DNA of 64,000 nucleotides from Rubrivivax sp. (GCA_027490215.1 JAIXYO010000036.1:20318-84317), one strand, 5' to 3'; positions 19,768 to 30,549 are shown, counted from the stretch's first letter. Program-made: numbers and translations. Notes: a model not told the origin generated them from the letters alone.

Positions 19768-20553
19768 TCAGGGCAACCAGTCGGTCGAGGGTGGCCTCGT
19801 GGGAATGGCGTAGCGGGCATCGTAATCCGGTCCCACGAAGTACAGACCGTCCGGTGAGAACGTCGGAGCTGCATGCTCGCGGTCGCGCGCAGCCAGCACC
19901 TCGGCCATCCATGACACCGGCCGTTTGCCGGCACCGACCGCCACCAGGCAGCCGACGATGTTGCGCACCATGTGGTGCAGGAAGGCACTCGCATGGAAGT
20001 CGATGCGCCAGTAAGCGCCGCGACGGCTGATGTCGATCGAGCGCATCTGCTTGATCGGCGAGGCGGCCTGACATTGGGATGAGCGGAATGCAGAGAAATC
20101 GTGCTCGCCGACCAGCATCTGCGCTGCCTGCTGCATCGCATCGCCATCGAGCGCGCGAAACGTCCAACCGACCCGTCCGGCTTCTAGGGCCGGGCGCACC
20201 GGCGACTCCAGCAGCAGGTAGCTGTAACGGCGGCCGATGGCGCCGAAGCGTGCGTGGAAGCTGTCGTCGACCGACTGGCACCACTGAATCGCCACATCGG
20301 GCGGCAGGTAGCGGTTGGTGCCACGAACCCAGGAAACATGTTCTCGTTCGACGGGCGCGTCGACGTGGATCACCTGGTTGATCGCATGCACCCCGGTGTC
20401 AGTGCGACCAGCACAGGTGACAGTGACCGGGACATCGGCGAACTGCGACAGCGCTTGCTCGACGCGGGCCTGAACCGTGTCGTCATTGGCCTGACGTTGC
20501 CAGCCACAGTAGGCCTCGCCTCGGTAGGCCAAGCCCAGTGCCAGCCGGTTCAC
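19768..20553 (-). CDS. truA: tRNA pseudouridine(38-40) synthase
   Basis: Modifies uridines 38-40 in tRNA anticodon arms (EC 5.4.99.12). The 261-residue protein has the catalytic Asp52 in CAGRTDTGVHA, and FHASAFLHHMVRNIVG near the C-terminus. It starts with GTG, in a frame giving MNRLALGLAYRGEAYCGWQ, the normal family start. It lies between fimV and trpF, a standard order in this group. Confidence 0.96.
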   Translation of the reverse strand: MNRLALGLAYRGEAYCGWQRQANDDTVQARVEQALSQFADVPVTVTCAGRTDTGVHAINQVIHVDAPVEREHVSWVRGTNRYLPPDVAIQWCQSVDDSFHARFGAIGRRYSYLLLESPVRPALEAGRVGWTFRALDGDAMQQAAQMLVGEHDFSAFRSSQCQAASPIKQMRSIDISRRGAYWRIDFHASAFLHHMVRNIVGCLVAVGAGKRPVSWMAEVLAARDREHAAPTFSPDGLYFVGPDYDARYAIPTRPPSTDWLP

Positions 20554-20602
20554 CGTCGCGCCGGGCGATCGGGCGCCGGCCGGTAATGCGTCGCCCGATC
20601 GA

Positions 20603-23089
20603 TCAACCGAGGTCGTTCAGCATGTTCTGCGCTTTCACCTTCAGCGCACCTTCGGCCTTGGCCGCCACTTCCTGCAGCAGGTCGCGTGCGCCTTCTGCGT
20701 CGCCGATCTGGCGGAATTCCTCGGCCAGTTCGAGCTTGCGAGCCAGTGGATCGGCATTGTCGTCGTCGACCTCGTCATCGATCAGTTCGCCCGGCGTGCT
20801 GTCGACGGCACCTGGCGATCCATCGGCCGGCGCATCGAGGTCTAGCGAGATGCTCGACATGTCGAAGTCAAGCGGAGCTTTCGCTCCAGAGCTGGTAGCC
20901 GCAGGTGCCGCTGAAGGGAAGTAGGCTTGTGCCGAAGCGGGTGTCGGGGCGGCTTCAAAGTCGAACGATTCGAGAGATGGTGACTGGGTTGCAGGGCTCA
21001 ACACCGCAGTGTCATCTGCGCTCAGATCGAGGTCGAAGTCGATATCTGCCACCGGCTTCGTGGTCAGCGGTGCCGTTTCTTCAGGCAACGCGCCGCCGAA
21101 GCTGGACAAGCTCGGCGCCACCGACTGCGGCATGGTGCTGGGGCCCAACAGTTCAGCCATCTTGGCCGCAGGATCCGTCGGGGCGGCCGCCGCCTCGGGC
21201 AGTCCGCCAGGCTGGTAAAGCGCGTTCTCTGGATCGATTTCCAAACCCATTTCCTGGGCCTTCTGCCAATCTTCGCCTTGACCTCCGGTCAGTGAGAACA
21301 GCTGCGTGGCGAGCTGTTCATACCCCTTGGTGTCGCGCCGCTTGGCGTAGACCTCGAGCAGCTTGGTACGGATAGCCAGACGCTCCGGGCTGCTGCGCAT
21401 CGCTTCCTTGAGGATCTCCTCGGCTTGCAAGTCACGACCATAGGCCAGGTACACGTCGGCTTCGGCTACCGGATCGACATCGCCGATCGCATCGAGCTGG
21501 CTCAGCGAGTAGCTCATCGACGACGGGGCGCCGGCGGCCGCCTCGCGCGTGTCGATGCGCTGACCACCGCTGGCTCCGAAGAAGGAGTCGGGCTGCAGAC
21601 GGCTCTCGAGGAACGAGGTCTCGCCGGTGTCCAACTTGGCGCGCCGCGCGCGGTAGACACCAAAGCCGAGCAACGCCAACACCACGCCCGCGCCACCAGC
21701 CAGATAAAGCGGGTTGATCTCGAGCAGAGAATCGACAAAGCTGGGCTCGTCGGCTGGAGCCGGTTCCGTGGCGGGCTTCGGTGCCGCGATGGGCTTGGCA
21801 GCCAGCACGGGGGCAGCGGGCGCACTCGCTTCGGGGGAAGGCGAGTCGATCGCCGCGGAAGCGGTCGAAGGCGCAGCGTCCGCCACAGGCACCGCGGGAA
21901 CGGGTACAGGGGCTGGGGGCGCCTCAGGTGGCGGAGCAGGAACAGCCGCGACATTGGCCGCTCCGGAGAGTTTTTTCAGCTCTTCAACGCTCTTTGACAA
22001 CTCGGCCACTCGGGCCGCCGCATCCTGCTTTTCCTTTTCCTTGGACAGCTTGACTTCGGATGCGCCTGGCTTGACCGCGGAGGCGCCCTTGCTCAGCGTG
22101 AGCTTGTCAGGAGTGACAGGGGCTGCTTCCTTGCGGTCTTCGATCTCGGCGCGCACCGTGCCAGCGTCCTTGCGGGTGGGTGCATCAGCGACACTGGCCG
22201 GCACAGCACTCGCGAGTCGCTGGCGGAAACTTCCGAAATCAGCGCTTTGCGCCAAGATGACCTGGCGGGCCTCTGCGGCATCGACCGAGGCAGCCGCCTC
22301 GGCTGTCGGCACCTTCAACAGGACGCCGGCCTTGAGCCGGTTCATGTTCTCGCCAATGAACGCCTTCGGGTTGCCCCGGTAGAGCGACACCAGCGTCTGA
22401 TCAAGCGAAACCGTGGCCGGTCGGGTGCGTGACGCGATGCGCGTCAAGGTGTCGCCCGGCTGAACGAGGTAGGTGTCTTCGGTCGAACCGCCCGCACCCG
22501 CGGTTGGCGGCGGGGGTGCCTTGGCAACGCGGTCCGCAGCTGGAGCTGGCGCAGGAGTCGGTGCTGGGGAAGGACGCTGTGGACGCGGAGACACAGGAGC
22601 AGCCGAGCTGGGTGCCGAGAACACTGGCGACGTGGCGACAGCAGGCGCGGGCGGCGCCGCGGGCGCCTGGGCCACCGGTGGGTCGAACAGCAAGGTGTAC
22701 TCACGCACCAGCCGGCCTGTCGACCACGACAGTTCAAGGATCACGTCGACAAAGGGCTCCTGCACCACCCGATCACTGGTCAGGCGCAGGAAGGGACGAC
22801 CATCGGCACGCTTGAGGAGCGCGGCCTGGGTAGTGGGGAGCACGCTGTTGTAGTCGACGCCCAGCGATCGGTATGACTCGGGTGGTGCGATGCGGATCTT
22901 CAGGTTCCCTGCTTCTTCAGGGGTCAGGCTGGTGACATCGATCTCAGCCCTCAGGGTCTCGCCCAACGCAGACTGCACAGCGAGTCTGCCCAGCCCGAGC
23001 GCTGAGGAATCGGTCGACCCCATCGCAAGCGCGGCAAGGGCCACACTGGTCAGAGCGAATCGCCCCAATTGCTGCTTCGTGTTCTTCAA
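20603..23089 (-). CDS. fimV: FimV/TspA family LysM protein
   Basis: A large (about 828 residue) envelope protein related to Pseudomonas FimV, which supports type IV pilus secretin assembly, polarity and twitching. In order: a signal peptide, the FimV N-terminal domain (GLGRLAVQSALGETLRAEID), a Pro/Ala-rich stretch, a LysM domain (DTYLVQPGDTLTRIASRTR), a long Pro/Ala/Glu linker with a coiled coil, one membrane span (GGAGVVLALLGFGVYRA) and an acidic cytoplasmic part ending in the FimV C-terminal domain (DPLARKLELAEEFRQIGD). I prefer a TTG start with GGAGA four bases upstream, giving MKNTKQQLGRF; a GTG at 23131 would add 14 residues. A pilus ATPase (pilU) lies elsewhere in the window. The 226 bases upstream are AT-rich and probably hold the promoter. 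Confidence 0.88.
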   Translation of the reverse strand: MKNTKQQLGRFALTSVALAALAMGSTDSSALGLGRLAVQSALGETLRAEIDVTSLTPEEAGNLKIRIAPPESYRSLGVDYNSVLPTTQAALLKRADGRPFLRLTSDRVVQEPFVDVILELSWSTGRLVREYTLLFDPPVAQAPAAPPAPAVATSPVFSAPSSAAPVSPRPQRPSPAPTPAPAPAADRVAKAPPPPTAGAGGSTEDTYLVQPGDTLTRIASRTRPATVSLDQTLVSLYRGNPKAFIGENMNRLKAGVLLKVPTAEAAASVDAAEARQVILAQSADFGSFRQRLASAVPASVADAPTRKDAGTVRAEIEDRKEAAPVTPDKLTLSKGASAVKPGASEVKLSKEKEKQDAAARVAELSKSVEELKKLSGAANVAAVPAPPPEAPPAPVPVPAVPVADAAPSTASAAIDSPSPEASAPAAPVLAAKPIAAPKPATEPAPADEPSFVDSLLEINPLYLAGGAGVVLALLGFGVYRARRAKLDTGETSFLESRLQPDSFFGASGGQRIDTREAAAGAPSSMSYSLSQLDAIGDVDPVAEADVYLAYGRDLQAEEILKEAMRSSPERLAIRTKLLEVYAKRRDTKGYEQLATQLFSLTGGQGEDWQKAQEMGLEIDPENALYQPGGLPEAAAAPTDPAAKMAELLGPSTMPQSVAPSLSSFGGALPEETAPLTTKPVADIDFDLDLSADDTAVLSPATQSPSLESFDFEAAPTPASAQAYFPSAAPAATSSGAKAPLDFDMSSISLDLDAPADGSPGAVDSTPGELIDDEVDDDNADPLARKLELAEEFRQIGDAEGARDLLQEVAAKAEGALKVKAQNMLNDLG

Positions 23090-23315
23090 GGCGTCTCCCA
23101 ACCAGGCCGTCGAGCCGCCATGCAGCCCCACCAGACGATCGAAGCCGATGGTTACGGACGACGATCACGAAGATAAATTCAACAAATCACAATAGCATCA
23201 AGCAGATACGGTGACAAGCTCATCCATCGCCTGAAAAGGCGCCAACCATGCCGATACCGTCCTCACGCCGGCTGCTGTCGTGCCGAGACAACGGCGGCAC
23301 CGCCGCTCGTGACCC

Positions 23316-24470
23316 TCAGGCCTCCAGCAGGATGCGAAGCATCCTGCGCAAGGGCTCCGCCGCTCCCCACAACAACTGGTCACCGATGGTGAAGGCGCCG
23401 AGGTACTCCGGCCCCATTGCCATCTTGCGCAAACGACCCACCGGGATATCCAGCGTTCCGGTGACGGCCACCGGCGTCAGTTGCCGGATAGTGTCTTCCC
23501 GATTGTTCGGCACCACCTTCACCCAGGCGTTGTCGTTCGCGATCAATTGTTCGATATCGGACAGCGGCACGTTCTTCTTGAGCTTGAAGAGCAGCGCCTG
23601 GCTGTGGCAGCGCATCGCGCCAACGCGAACGCAGAAACCATCAACCGGCACGGCGACCTTGTCGAAGCCGTCACCCTGGCCCAGGATCTTGTTGGTTTCA
23701 GCCCCGCCCTTCCACTCCTCGCGACTGACACCGAAGCCGTCGTCGTCGCGGCCCTTGCCCAGGCCCAGATCCTTGTCGATCCAGGGGATCAGAGAACCGG
23801 CCAGCGGCACGCCGAATTGAGTCGTCTCGGCCTCGGTCAGCGCGCGCTGCTTGGCCAGCAGGCCGCGGTCGATGTCGAGGATCGCACTCTTCGGGTCATC
23901 AAGCAGATTGCGAACCGAAGCGTTCAGCGTACCGAACTGGGTCAGCAATTCGCGCATGTGCTGCGCACCCCCACCCGATGCCGCCTGATAGGTCTGTGTG
24001 CTCATCCACTCGACCAAACCTGCCTTGTAAAGTGCGCCCACGCCCATCAGCATGCAGCTCACCGTGCAGTTGCCGCCGATCCAGTTGCGGCCGCCACGGG
24101 CCAACGCGTTCTGAATCACCGGCAGGTTCACCGGATCAAGCACGATCACCGCGTCGCTCTTCATGCGCAACGTGGACGCAGCATCAATCCAGTGTCCTGC
24201 CCAGCCAGCGGCGCGCAGCTTCGGGAACACCTCGGTCGTGTAATCGCCGCCCTGCGCAGTGATGATGATGTCGCAGCGCTTGAGCGCCTCGATGTCGTGC
24301 GCATCTTTCAGGGTCGATTCATTGCGCGCCTGCGCCGGCGCCTTGCCACCCGCGTTGCTGGTGCTGAAAAACACCGGTTCGATCAACTGGAAGTCACCCT
24401 CCTGCTGCATCCGATCGAGCAGGACCGAGCCCACCATCCCGCGCCAACCCACCAATCCGACGAGCTTCAT
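23316..24470 (-). CDS. asd: aspartate-semialdehyde dehydrogenase
   Basis: Reduces aspartyl phosphate to the semialdehyde for lysine, threonine and methionine synthesis (EC 1.2.1.11). The 384-residue protein begins [17 protein letters not shown] (NADP-binding) and has the catalytic Cys135 in GGNCTVSCM, the same number as in Escherichia coli. The ATG follows AAAGG at seven bases; ten extra in-frame residues upstream are discounted. It is 54 bases downstream of leuB, in the usual leuCDB-asd order. Confidence 0.97.
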   Translation of the reverse strand: MKLVGLVGWRGMVGSVLLDRMQQEGDFQLIEPVFFSTSNAGGKAPAQARNESTLKDAHDIEALKRCDIIITAQGGDYTTEVFPKLRAAGWAGHWIDAASTLRMKSDAVIVLDPVNLPVIQNALARGGRNWIGGNCTVSCMLMGVGALYKAGLVEWMSTQTYQAASGGGAQHMRELLTQFGTLNASVRNLLDDPKSAILDIDRGLLAKQRALTEAETTQFGVPLAGSLIPWIDKDLGLGKGRDDDGFGVSREEWKGGAETNKILGQGDGFDKVAVPVDGFCVRVGAMRCHSQALLFKLKKNVPLSDIEQLIANDNAWVKVVPNNREDTIRQLTPVAVTGTLDIPVGRLRKMAMGPEYLGAFTIGDQLLWGAAEPLRRMLRILLEA

Positions 24471-24524
24471 CGCCTTGCCTTTCAAAACCGCTTCTTTCAA
24501 AAACCGCAGTTCCAGATGCTCAAC

Positions 24525-25601
24525 TCACGCCGCTTCCACCGCGGCGACAACTGCCGACCCCATTTCCCGAGTACCGACACGCTGCGTGCCTTCAGACCAG
24601 ATATCGGCTGTGCGCAAACCAGACTCGAGCACCTTCGTCACCGCCGCTTCGATTCGCAGCGCCGCTTCGGGCTGATTGAGCGAGAAGCGCAGCATCATCG
24701 CGAGCGACAAGATCGTGGCCAGAGGGTTCGCGATGTTCTTGCCCGCAATGTCGGGTGCGCTGCCATGGCTGGGCTCGTACAGCCCCCGATTTTCCGCGTT
24801 CAGCGATGCCGATGGCAGCATGCCGATCGAGCCGGTGAGCATCGCCGCTTCGTCGGACAGGATGTCGCCGAACATGTTGCCGGTCACGATGACATCGAAC
24901 GCCTTCGGCGCCTTGACGAGTTGCATCGCGGCATTGTCAACATAAAGATGGTCGAGGGCGACATCGGGGTACTGGGCATGGACCTCGGTCACCACGTCGC
25001 GCCAGAACTGGAAGGTTTCCAGCACATTGGCCTTGTCGACGCTGGTCACACGCTTGTTCCGCTTTCTCGCCGCCTGGAACGCCACATGCGCGATGCGCTC
25101 GATCTCGGGGCGCGAGTAGCGCATGGTGTCGAAGGCCTCGGGCTGGCCTGCAAACGCGCCGTCTGGCGACACACGGCGACCTCTCGGCTGGCCGAAATAG
25201 ATGTCGCCAGTCAGCTCGCGCACGATCAGGATGTCGAGCCCCGCTACCAGTTCGGGTTTCAGGCTCGATGCGTGCGTGAGTTGCGGGTGGCAGATGGCCG
25301 GGCGGAAATTGGCGAACAGCTGCAGGTGCCGACGCAAGCCAAGGATCGCCTGCTCGGGTCGCAGCGAGCGCTCGAGCGTGTCGTATTTCCAGTCGCCGAC
25401 GGCACCGAAGAGCACCGCGTCGGCGCTTTGCGCCAGCTTCAGCGTCGCTTCGGGCAACGGGTGGCCGTGCGCTGCATAGGCAGCTCCGCCGACCAGCGCG
25501 GACTCGCTGTCGTAAGGCAGGTCGAGCACTTCAAGCACTCGCACCGCCTCGGCCACGATTTCAGGGCCGATGCCGTCACCGGGCAGGATCGCAATGTTCA
25601 C
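24525..25601 (-). CDS. leuB: 3-isopropylmalate dehydrogenase
   Basis: Oxidative decarboxylation of 3-isopropylmalate in leucine synthesis (EC 1.1.1.85). The 358-residue protein begins [16 protein letters not shown], and has [15 protein letters not shown] and [15 protein letters not shown]. The start is GTG, with AAAGGA nine bases upstream; this ribosome site overlaps the end of a short upstream reading frame. It lies in the leuC-leuD-leuB-asd group. Confidence 0.97.
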   Translation of the reverse strand: MNIAILPGDGIGPEIVAEAVRVLEVLDLPYDSESALVGGAAYAAHGHPLPEATLKLAQSADAVLFGAVGDWKYDTLERSLRPEQAILGLRRHLQLFANFRPAICHPQLTHASSLKPELVAGLDILIVRELTGDIYFGQPRGRRVSPDGAFAGQPEAFDTMRYSRPEIERIAHVAFQAARKRNKRVTSVDKANVLETFQFWRDVVTEVHAQYPDVALDHLYVDNAAMQLVKAPKAFDVIVTGNMFGDILSDEAAMLTGSIGMLPSASLNAENRGLYEPSHGSAPDIAGKNIANPLATILSLAMMLRFSLNQPEAALRIEAAVTKVLESGLRTADIWSEGTQRVGTREMGSAVVAAVEAA

Positions 25602-25604
25602 AAC

Positions 25605-25706
25605 TCAAGGTCCTTTGTGTTTGCCACAGGTCAGTTTCTCGACCAGCACGTTCTCGCACAGCTTGAAGACCACGTAAAACGCGGCCGCGAAAGATCCCAA
25701 GGCCAT
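25605..25706 (-). CDS. possible 33-residue membrane microprotein between leuD and leuB
   Basis: A short frame from ATG encodes MALGSFAAAFYVVFKLCENV and 13 more residues ending CGKHKGP. It has one hydrophobic stretch (residues 3-16) and a Lys-rich tail. No good ribosome site precedes it. Its stop codon overlaps the presumed leuB ribosome site (AAAGGACCTTGA), so translation could couple to leuB. I do not recognise the protein, and a chance frame is quite possible. The remaining 125 bases up to leuD hold nothing that I recognise. Confidence 0.25.
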   Translation of the reverse strand: MALGSFAAAFYVVFKLCENVLVEKLTCGKHKGP

Positions 25707-25831
25707 CAGACTCAACTACTGCAGCAGGCCATCAACGCGTACCGCATACAGGCCATTCATCATCAGGAATGCCAGGCACCACCGAATCGACAGGTACCGA
25801 TAAAGCTGGCCGTATGCCGTCGGCAGCTGGC

Positions 25832-26476
25832 TCAGAGGCTGTGCGCCAGCCATGGCTTCTTCAGCAGGCGCTCGGCTTCGTAGGCCTTGATCTTGTCGGC
25901 ATGCCGAAGGGTCAGGCCGATGTCGTCGAAGCCGTTGAGGAGACAGAATTTTCGGAACGCCTGCACCTCGAATGGGAGTTCGGTACCGTCGGCCTTGACA
26001 ATGACCTGGCGCTCCAGGTCGATGGTCAGGCTGTAGCCGACAAAGGCCGAGACCTCGTCGAACAGCCGGTTCATCTCGCTCTCGGGCAACACGATCGGCA
26101 GCAGGCCGTTCTTGAAGCAGTTGCCAAAGAAGATGTCGGCAAAACTGGGCGCGATCACCGCGCGGAAGCCGTACTGATCGAGCGCCCAGGGCGCGTGCTC
26201 GCGCGACGAACCACAGCCGAAATTCTTGCGCGCGATCAGCACCGAAGCGCCGTGGTAGCGCGGCTGGTTCAGCACGAAATCCGGGTTGGGCCGGCGCGTG
26301 GCAGGATCCTGGCCCGGATAGCCAGCGTCAAGGTACCGCCATTCATCGAACAGGTTCACGCCGAAGCCTGATTTCTTGATCGACTTCAGGAACTGCTTCG
26401 GAATGATCGCGTCGGTGTCGACGTTCTCACGGTCCATCGGGGCGACGAGCCCCTTGTGCACGCGGAAGGGATTCAT
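25832..26476 (-). CDS. leuD: 3-isopropylmalate dehydratase small subunit
   Basis: The swivel subunit that pairs with LeuC to isomerise 2-isopropylmalate in leucine synthesis. The 214-residue protein has [13 protein letters not shown], the substrate loop [15 protein letters not shown], and [19 protein letters not shown]. It lies seven bases after a small lipoprotein gene and 31 bases further from leuC, all on the same strand. Confidence 0.97.
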   Translation of the reverse strand: MNPFRVHKGLVAPMDRENVDTDAIIPKQFLKSIKKSGFGVNLFDEWRYLDAGYPGQDPATRRPNPDFVLNQPRYHGASVLIARKNFGCGSSREHAPWALDQYGFRAVIAPSFADIFFGNCFKNGLLPIVLPESEMNRLFDEVSAFVGYSLTIDLERQVIVKADGTELPFEVQAFRKFCLLNGFDDIGLTLRHADKIKAYEAERLLKKPWLAHSL

Positions 26477-26483
26477 TCAGAGG

Positions 26484-26612
26484 TCACTTCTTCTTGCCCA
26501 GGTCTTCGACCGCTTCGCCCGCTTTCTGGACATCCTTGCCCATGCCGGCGATCGTGTTGCAACCGGTGAGGAAGACGACCGCGGCTGCCAGTGCAAAAAC
26601 AATGCGCTTCAT
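26484..26612 (-). CDS. entericidin A/B family small lipoprotein
   Basis: A 42-residue protein with a lipoprotein signal peptide and lipobox LTGC (Cys18). The mature peptide, NTIAGMGKDVQKAGEAVEDL and a Lys tail, matches the entericidin family. In Escherichia coli the EcnA/EcnB pair has been proposed as a membrane antidote/toxin system. Here there is only one copy, placed between leuC and leuD, which is frequent in Burkholderiales; its role in that place is unknown. AAGGAGA precedes the ATG by nine bases. Confidence 0.85.
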   Translation of the reverse strand: MKRIVFALAAAVVFLTGCNTIAGMGKDVQKAGEAVEDLGKKK

Positions 26613-26643
26613 TTCAGAGGTTCTCCTTGGATTCAAGAATGGT

Positions 26644-28053
26644 TCACAGCAGTCGTCGCACGTCGACGAAATGGCCCTCGATCGCCGCAGCAGCGGCCAT
26701 GGCAGGGCTGACCAGGTGGGTGCGACCGCCAGCGCCCTGGCGGCCCTCGAAATTGCGGTTCGAGGTCGAGGCGCAGCGCTCACCAGGTTCGAGTCGATCC
26801 GCATTCATCGCCAGGCACATCGAGCAGCCGGGCTCGCGCCATTCGAAGCCCGCAGCCCTGAACACGGCATCCAACCCTTCACGCTCGGCCTGTTCCTTGA
26901 CCAGACCCGAGCCTGGCACGACCAGCGCCAGCTTGACGTTCGCCGCCAGCTTGCGACCCAATTTGCGCACGACAGCCGCGGCTTCCCGCATGTCCTCGAT
27001 GCGCGAGTTGGTACACGATCCGATGAACACCTTGTCGATGGCAATGTCTGCGATCGGCTTGTTCGGCTCCAGCGCCATGTAGGCCAATGCGCGCTCCATC
27101 GCGCCACGCTTGTTGGCGTCCTTTTCCCGCTCGGGATCCGGCACGCGATCCTCGATTGACAGCACCATCTCGGGCGAGGTGCCCCAGGTGACCTGCGGAC
27201 GAATGGTCGTCGCGTCCAGTTCAACCACCGCGTCGAACACCGCGTCGGCATCCGAATGCAGCGTGAGCCAGTACGCGACAGCGTGCTCCCACTCAACGCC
27301 GTAGGGCGTGTAGGGGCGGCCCTTCACATACGAGATCGTGGTGTCGTCAACAGCAATCAGCCCGGCGCGCGCACCGGCCTCGATAGCCATGTTGCACACC
27401 GTCATGCGACCTTCCATGCTGAGCGCGCGGATGGCAGAACCAGCGAACTCGATCGTGTAGCCGGTGCCGCCGGCAGTGCCGATCTTCCCGATGACAGCCA
27501 GCACCAGATCCTTGGCGCCGCAGCCCGCAGGCAGGGCGCCTTCGACGCGGATCAGCATGTTCTTCGCCTTCTTGGCCAGCAGCGTCTGCGTGGCCAGCAC
27601 GTGCTCGACCTCGCTGGTGCCGATGCCGTGCGCCAGCGCGCCAAAAGCGCCGTGCGTCGAGGTGTGCGAATCGCCGCAGACCACGGTCATGCCGGGCAGC
27701 GTTGCGCCCTGCTCCGGCCCGATCACGTGGACGATGCCTTGGCGCCGATCGTTCATCTTGAACTGGGTGATGCCAACACGGTCGCAGTTCGCATCGAGCG
27801 TGTCGACCTGCAGCTTCGAGACCGGATCGGAGATGCCGTGGGAGCGATCGGTGGTGGGCACGTTGTGGTCACTGACCGCGAGGTTGGCCGACAGGCGCCA
27901 GATCTTGCGATGTGCCAAGTCCAGTCCCTCGAAGGCCTGCGGGCTGGTCACCTCATGGACCAGATGGCGGTCGATGTACAGCACGGTCGTGCCGTCGTCC
28001 TCGGTGTGAACGACATGCTCGTCCCAGAGTTTGTCGTAGAGCGTGCGGCCCAT
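26644..28053 (-). CDS. leuC: 3-isopropylmalate dehydratase large subunit
   Basis: The iron-sulfur subunit of isopropylmalate isomerase, 469 residues. The [4Fe-4S] ligands are Cys in [13 protein letters not shown] and the pair in [22 protein letters not shown] and SCTNSR are family signatures. It starts [15 protein letters not shown] and is the first gene of the leu group. The spacer to gltA holds the gltA terminator and presumably the leu promoter. Confidence 0.97.
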   Translation of the reverse strand: MGRTLYDKLWDEHVVHTEDDGTTVLYIDRHLVHEVTSPQAFEGLDLAHRKIWRLSANLAVSDHNVPTTDRSHGISDPVSKLQVDTLDANCDRVGITQFKMNDRRQGIVHVIGPEQGATLPGMTVVCGDSHTSTHGAFGALAHGIGTSEVEHVLATQTLLAKKAKNMLIRVEGALPAGCGAKDLVLAVIGKIGTAGGTGYTIEFAGSAIRALSMEGRMTVCNMAIEAGARAGLIAVDDTTISYVKGRPYTPYGVEWEHAVAYWLTLHSDADAVFDAVVELDATTIRPQVTWGTSPEMVLSIEDRVPDPEREKDANKRGAMERALAYMALEPNKPIADIAIDKVFIGSCTNSRIEDMREAAAVVRKLGRKLAANVKLALVVPGSGLVKEQAEREGLDAVFRAAGFEWREPGCSMCLAMNADRLEPGERCASTSNRNFEGRQGAGGRTHLVSPAMAAAAAIEGHFVDVRRLL

Positions 28054-28146
28054 GGGTGGCGATCTCTTGAAGAAGAACAGGTGATTTTAGGCGTGACCCC
28101 TGCTGCACAGCCGGAAAGCCGAGCGAGCAAGGCACTACCAATGAAG

Positions 28147-28170
28147 AAACCCGGCACCGGGCCGGGTTTT
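28147..28170 (-). terminator. terminator after gltA
   Basis: AAACCCGGC and GCCGGGTTT form a nine-base stem around ACCGG, located 21 bases past the gltA stop. The minus-strand tail is only weakly T-rich, so termination may be partial, allowing some read-through into leuC. Confidence 0.7.
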
Positions 28171-28190
28171 CAGATGGGAAACCGGCCGAA

Positions 28191-29501
28191 TCAGCGTTCG
28201 CCGATCAGCTTCACGTCACGCGAAGGCGATCCGTTGAACAACTGGCGAGGACGACCGATCTTGTACTCGGGGTCGCTGATCATTTCGTTCAACTGGGCGA
28301 TCCAGCCCACCGTGCGTGCCAACGCGAAGATCGCGGTGAACAGCGATACGGGGATGCCAATTGCGCGCTGCACGATGCCGGAGTAGAAATCGACGTTCGG
28401 GTACAGCTTGCGCGAGACGAAGTAATCGTCTTCCAGTGCAATCTTTTCCAGCGCCATGGCGAGCTTCAGGATCGGGTCGTTGTGCTTGCCCATCGCCGTC
28501 AGGACTTCGTGGCAGGTCTCGCGCATCAGCTTGGCGCGCGGGTCGTAGTTCTTGTAGACACGGTGGCCGAAGCCCATCAGCTTGACGTTCGAATTCTTGT
28601 CCTTGACCTGCTTGATGAAGTCGCCGATCTTCTCGACACCGCCCATGCGATTCACTTCTTCCAGCATGTTCAGCGCGGCCTCGTTGGCACCACCGTGAGC
28701 CGGGCCCCAGAGGCAGGCCACACCAGCCGCGATGGCCGCGAACGGGTTGGTGCCCGAAGAGCCGCACAGGCGCACCGTCGAGGTGCTGGCGTTCTGCTCG
28801 TGATCGGCGTGAAGGATGAAGATGCGGTCCATCGCGCGCACCAGCACGTCGTCCGGCACGTATTCCTCACACGGCGTGGCGAACATCATGCGCATGAAGT
28901 TGCCGGCGTAGCTGAGGTCATTCTTCGGGTAGATGTAGGGCTGGCCGATCGAGTACTTGTAGGCCATGGCCACGAGCGTGGGCATCTTCGCGATCAGGCG
29001 GATGGCCGAAATCTCGCGGTGCTCCGGGTTATTGATATCGGTGCTGTCGTGATAGAACGCCGACAAGCCGCCAACCAGACCCGTCATGATGGCCATCGGG
29101 TGGGCATCGCGACGGAAACCGCGCAGGAAGAACTGCATCTGCTCGTTGACCATCGTATGACGCATCACGAGCTTGGTGAAGTCGTTTTTCTGAGTCGCGT
29201 TCGGCAGCTCCCCATGCAGCAACAAGTGGCAGGTTTCCATGAAATCGCATTTCGTGGCCAGCTGCTCGATGGGGTAGCCGCGGTAAAGCAACTCACCCTT
29301 GTCGCCGTCGATGTAGGTGATCTTCGACTGGCACGAGGCGGTGGACAGGAAGCCGGGGTCGTAGGTGAACTTGCCGGTTTGCCCGTAAAGCTTTCGGATG
29401 TCGATCACGTCCGGCCCGACCGACCCCTTGAAGATCGGCAGGTCCATGCTCGGGCTGCCATCGGAGAACGACAGGGTGGCTTTGACATCGGAGGGGGTCA
29501 T
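28191..29501 (-). CDS. gltA: citrate synthase
   Basis: Condenses acetyl-CoA with oxaloacetate at the entry of the TCA cycle (EC 2.3.3.16). The 436-residue protein is of the long, NADH-sensitive Gram-negative type. Catalytic stretches include [24 protein letters not shown] and [15 protein letters not shown]. It lies 53 bases downstream of sdhE in the sdhCDAB-sdhE-gltA order. Confidence 0.97.
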   Translation of the reverse strand: MTPSDVKATLSFSDGSPSMDLPIFKGSVGPDVIDIRKLYGQTGKFTYDPGFLSTASCQSKITYIDGDKGELLYRGYPIEQLATKCDFMETCHLLLHGELPNATQKNDFTKLVMRHTMVNEQMQFFLRGFRRDAHPMAIMTGLVGGLSAFYHDSTDINNPEHREISAIRLIAKMPTLVAMAYKYSIGQPYIYPKNDLSYAGNFMRMMFATPCEEYVPDDVLVRAMDRIFILHADHEQNASTSTVRLCGSSGTNPFAAIAAGVACLWGPAHGGANEAALNMLEEVNRMGGVEKIGDFIKQVKDKNSNVKLMGFGHRVYKNYDPRAKLMRETCHEVLTAMGKHNDPILKLAMALEKIALEDDYFVSRKLYPNVDFYSGIVQRAIGIPVSLFTAIFALARTVGWIAQLNEMISDPEYKIGRPRQLFNGSPSRDVKLIGER

Positions 29502-29554
29502 GATCGGTCCTTGGGGCTAGGTCGTCGTGGGGGTAAGGGGGTACATCAAGCGAC

Positions 29555-29821
29555 TCATTGAGGCACGCGCATCAGGCGCAGCACCTCAAGTGTGCTGTCG
29601 TCGAGCGACCCGGCTTCGGGCTCCCGGCGTGCCAGCAGCAAGTCCAGAAGATCGTTGTCCGACAGGTCCATCAGCGCCAGGAGACCGGCGGCCTGACCCT
29701 GCGTCAGACTGGCTTCGTGGCGCGAGAAGAAGCGCTCCACGAACAGGTCGTTCTCCAACAGGCCGCGCCGGCAACGCCAGCGCAGCTTGCTCAAGGCACG
29801 TTCGTCGATCAGGGTGTCCAT
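29555..29821 (-). CDS. sdhE: succinate dehydrogenase flavinylation factor
   Basis: A small (88-residue) protein that promotes covalent attachment of FAD to SdhA. It has the diagnostic RRGLLENDLF motif (RGxxExD) near residue 18-27 and a helical C-terminus. It lies 23 bases after sdhB, which agrees with the assignment; it was earlier called YgfY or CptB. Confidence 0.93.
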   Translation of the reverse strand: MDTLIDERALSKLRWRCRRGLLENDLFVERFFSRHEASLTQGQAAGLLALMDLSDNDLLDLLLARREPEAGSLDDSTLEVLRLMRVPQ

Positions 29822-29844
29822 TGCATCGAATGGTGACGTTGGCG

Positions 29845-30549
29845 TCAGACAGCCCGGCGGATCATCATTTCCTTGATTTTGCCAATCGCCTTGGTCGGAT
29901 TCAGACCTTTCGGGCAGACATCAACGCAATTCATGATGGTGTGGCACCTGAACAGTCGGTAAGGATCTTCCAGATTATCCAGACGGCCTTCGGTGTCCTG
30001 ATCGCGGCTGTCGGCAATGAAGCGATACGCCTGCAAGAGTCCTGCCGGGCCGACGAACTTGTCCGGGTTCCACCAGAAGCTGGGGCAACTGGTCGAGCAG
30101 CTGGCGCACAGGATGCATTCATACAGGCCGTTGAGCTCGTCGCGTTCCTCGGGGCTCTGCAGACGTTCCTTTTCCGGCGGGAACTCGTCGTTGACCAGGT
30201 ACGGCTTGATCGAGTTGTACTGCTTGAAGAACTGCGTCATGTCGACGATCAGGTCGCGGATCACCGGCAAGCCAGGAAGCGGCTTCAGCACCACCACGCC
30301 TGGCAGCGTGCGCATGTTGGTCAGGCAGGCCAGCCCGTTCTTGCCGTTGATGTTCATCGCGTCGGAGCCGCAAACGCCTTCGCGGCACGAGCGGCGGAAC
30401 GACAGCGTCGGATCGACTGCCTTCAGCTTGTTCAGCGCATCGAGCAACATGCGCTCGCTGCCGTCGAGTTCGACTTCCAGCGTCTGCATGCGTGGCTTGG
30501 TGTCGGTATCAGGGTCGTAGCGGTAGATCTGAAACACGCGCTTGGTCAT
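29845..30549 (-). CDS. sdhB: succinate dehydrogenase iron-sulfur subunit
   Basis: Carries electrons from SdhA to quinone through three Fe-S clusters. The 234-residue protein has the 2Fe-2S ligands in [12 protein letters not shown], the 4Fe-4S ligands in [12 protein letters not shown] and the 3Fe-4S region [15 protein letters not shown]. The length and order are normal. It lies 64 bases downstream of sdhA. Confidence 0.97.
   Translation of the reverse strand: MTKRVFQIYRYDPDTDTKPRMQTLEVELDGSERMLLDALNKLKAVDPTLSFRRSCREGVCGSDAMNINGKNGLACLTNMRTLPGVVVLKPLPGLPVIRDLIVDMTQFFKQYNSIKPYLVNDEFPPEKERLQSPEERDELNGLYECILCASCSTSCPSFWWNPDKFVGPAGLLQAYRFIADSRDQDTEGRLDNLEDPYRLFRCHTIMNCVDVCPKGLNPTKAIGKIKEMMIRRAV

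Noticed and set aside
19073..20284. trpF extended to 403 residues through truA
   Set aside because: The extra part is an out-of-frame reading of truA; the ATG at 19720 gives the normal 215-residue protein.
20603..23131. Longer fimV beginning at the GTG at 23131
   Set aside because: It adds 14 residues before the signal peptide and has no ribosome site, whereas the TTG at 23089 follows GGAGA. It remains possible and is noted in the fimV entry.
23481..25883. 800-codon plus-strand frame opposite asd and leuB
   Set aside because: Antisense shadow of two certain genes; no start signal, and a composition typical of such shadows.
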